6,568 nucleotides of DNA from Oscillospiraceae bacterium (GTDB taxonomy: Bacteria > Bacillota_A > Clostridia > Oscillospirales > Ruminococcaceae): NCBI GenBank assembly GCA_900766795.1, contig CAAFWX010000189.1:1-6568 (forward strand). The letters run 5' to 3'. Of the stretch, positions 5,550 through 6,568 are shown piece after piece (the first letter of the stretch is position 1; each line of letters begins with the position of its first letter). A program made the position numbers and the translations under genes. Under the pieces are notes generated by a model. The model had not been told where the DNA came from, searched no databases, and was given only the letters and a program-made list of their open reading frames with translations.

Positions 5550-6223
5550 ATAATCTCCTCATAAAGTGAAACTAACTCGTCCGCGGGCAGTTGAAGCTCA
5601 CTGTCGCCCTCGCGGACAACTGCGAGCACCCTTGTGTTTGTAAGTTCCTCAATCATTCTGCGGTTGTCCTGCTGCATGATATCGCCGTTCCAGCGGTTGA
5701 GGATAACGCCCTTGACCGAAAGCCCGCGCGAGCGCATGTATTCATAGGTTGTCACCACCGCATTGATAGTGCCAAGCCCCGCGTCAGCGACAATAAGCGA
5801 TGCCAGCCCAAGCTCTCGTATGATATCTTCCAAAAGGATAACGGTATTTTCGTCCCATCTTATAGGGCAGACGATACCTCCGCTGCCCTCCACGGTGAGG
5901 AAGTCAAACGCGGCGGCAGCGCGTGAAAAGCCTGCCTTAACAACGTCCATCTCAACAGGGTTTCCCTCAATGCGTGCGGCAAGGTGAGGGGAGTAGGCAT
6001 GCTTGTAGAGGTAGGAAACAAGCATATCCTCGCTTTCTTCTAGCCTTGCAAAGCTGTTGACATAGCCCGCGTCGCTCTGCGAAACGCTGTCAGCACCGCT
6101 CAGCGCCGCTTTGTAGTAGCCTGCGCTTATTCCGCTCTCCCGAAGCTTTTTTACGATAAGCGCGGTGACATAGGTCTTTCCGATATCGGTGCCTGTGCCT
6201 GTGATGAAAATTCCCTTTGACAA
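5546..6223 (-). CDS. bioD: ATP-dependent dethiobiotin synthetase
   Basis: BioD (EC 6.3.3.3) closes the ureido ring of dethiobiotin from DAPA, CO2 and ATP; it acts as a cytoplasmic homodimer. Counting from the TTG start chosen here (225 residues), the Walker A loop is GTGTDIGKT (9-17) with K16. The catalytic Lys region is YYKAALSGA (36-44) with K38, equivalent to the YKPVASG of E. coli. SPHLAA (78-83) is the conserved segment before the diaminopelargonate site. VEGSGG (111-116) carries the metal/phosphate-binding Glu112, and VADAGLGTINAVVTTYEYM (165-183) includes the GTIN motif. A GTG at 6232 would add three residues, but it touches the Shine-Dalgarno with no spacing, whereas TTG at 6223 is eight bases from it. 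The start region overlaps the bioB end, and the stop overlaps the bioA start by four bases, so the gene is the middle of a tightly coupled operon. Confidence 0.95.
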   Translation of the reverse strand: MSKGIFITGTGTDIGKTYVTALIVKKLRESGISAGYYKAALSGADSVSQSDAGYVNSFARLEESEDMLVSYLYKHAYSPHLAARIEGNPVEMDVVKAGFSRAAAAFDFLTVEGSGGIVCPIRWDENTVILLEDIIRELGLASLIVADAGLGTINAVVTTYEYMRSRGLSVKGVILNRWNGDIMQQDNRRMIEELTNTRVLAVVREGDSELQLPADELVSLYEEII

Positions 6224-6228
6224 AGCTG

Positions 6229-6568
6229 TCACTCCTTTGCCGCAAACTCCACATGGTAGCCTAGCTCCGAGGTGGTTTGCATATCCTTTTCGATTGTAAT
6301 TCCCTGTGTTGTCAGCATATCGCCCGATATCGCAGAGTTTGCTCCCGCTCGGAAAAGCCGTCTGCCCTTGTCGGAGAGAAGCCCCCTGCCGCCCGCAAGC
6401 CTTATCTGCCCGTCCGGTATGATAAAGCGGAAAATCGCCACAATACGCGCCATTTCGTCCTCAGTTAGTATCCTGTTGTGCTCAAAGGGTGTGTTTGGAA
6501 TAGGGTTCAGCATATTGACGGGAATTGATTTCAAGCCAAGCTTCCGCGCCGTCAGCACCATGTCAATC
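6229..6568 (-). CDS. bioB: Biotin synthase, C-terminal third (5' end cut by window edge)
   Basis: BioB (EC 2.8.1.6) is the radical-SAM enzyme that inserts sulfur into dethiobiotin to make biotin. Only the last 112 codons are inside the window. The frame stays open to the edge, so the internal ATG at 6561 is not the start; full BioB proteins are roughly 320-350 residues. Recognisable are SIPVNMLNPIPNTPFE, the IRLAGGR segment (6384-6405), whose first Arg corresponds to the unusual Arg ligand of the [2Fe-2S] cluster (R260 in E. coli), and GANSAISGDMLTTQGITIEKD near the C-terminus. The radical-SAM CxxxCxxC motif lies outside the window. It is the first visible gene of a bioB-bioD-bioA operon; the operon promoter and any BirA operator are also outside. 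Its stop (TGA, 6231-6229) lies at the start of bioD. Confidence 0.95.
   Translation of the reverse strand, partial: IDMVLTARKLGLKSIPVNMLNPIPNTPFEHNRILTEDEMARIVAIFRFIIPDGQIRLAGGRGLLSDKGRRLFRAGANSAISGDMLTTQGITIEKDMQTTSELGYHVEFAAKE
6232..6238 (-). promoter_or_regulatory. Ribosome binding site that decides the bioD start
   Basis: On the minus strand AAAGGAG occupies 6238-6232, inside the last codons of bioB. The GTG at 6232-6230 uses its final G, leaving no spacer. The TTG at 6223-6221 is eight bases downstream, a normal distance, and gives the typical BioD N-terminus MSKGIFITGTGTD. I therefore favour TTG. Confidence 0.6.

Overview
This window looks like the end of an assembled contig from a Gram-positive, Clostridia-type bacterium, plausibly a gut Oscillospiraceae/Ruminococcaceae relative. 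The evidence is strong AGGAGG-type ribosome binding sites, ATGA/GTGA-coupled genes, Firmicutes-like protein sequences and moderately GC-rich coding DNA. The taxonomic call is inference only. The first 30 bases are not biological: they match the 3' end of the Illumina TruSeq read-2 adapter. The other end cuts through a biotin synthase gene.

Layout from left to right. (1) 63-2221, plus strand: two translationally coupled genes for membrane proteins I cannot assign to a function. The first has a large extracytoplasmic helical domain between transmembrane helices 3 and 4; the second is a small polytopic protein. (2) 2222-3490, plus strand: a clear sigma-70-type promoter, a leader with a small dyad, a DHH/DHHA1 phosphoesterase gene with all signature motifs, and an intrinsic terminator. 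(3) 3512-4009, plus strand: a small FMN split-barrel flavoprotein of the pyridoxamine-phosphate-oxidase-like/NimA group. (4) 4197-6568, minus strand: the biotin operon bioB-bioD-bioA, with 4-base overlaps at both junctions, converging on the flavoprotein gene. It covers the last three steps of biotin synthesis: KAPA to DAPA (BioA), DAPA to dethiobiotin (BioD) and dethiobiotin to biotin (BioB). No bioF, bioW, bioY or birA lies in the window.

The most unusual DNA is the 187-base gap between the two convergent genes. The whole stretch 4004-4202 is a nested palindrome. A perfect 19-base inverted repeat forms its ends and includes the last sense codon and stop codon of both genes. Inside are two near-identical copies of one terminator hairpin. 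Between these lies a palindromic element with 12-base inverted ends and a 12+4 bp central hairpin. The simplest reading is one shared bidirectional terminator split and duplicated by insertion of a MITE/REP-like palindromic element. As a result each transcript meets a hairpin without a U-tract first, and one with a U-tract only after crossing the element.

I see no tRNA, rRNA, CRISPR array, transposase or defence system. The window is mostly ordinary core metabolism plus one uncharacterised membrane-protein pair and one interesting intergenic repeat.
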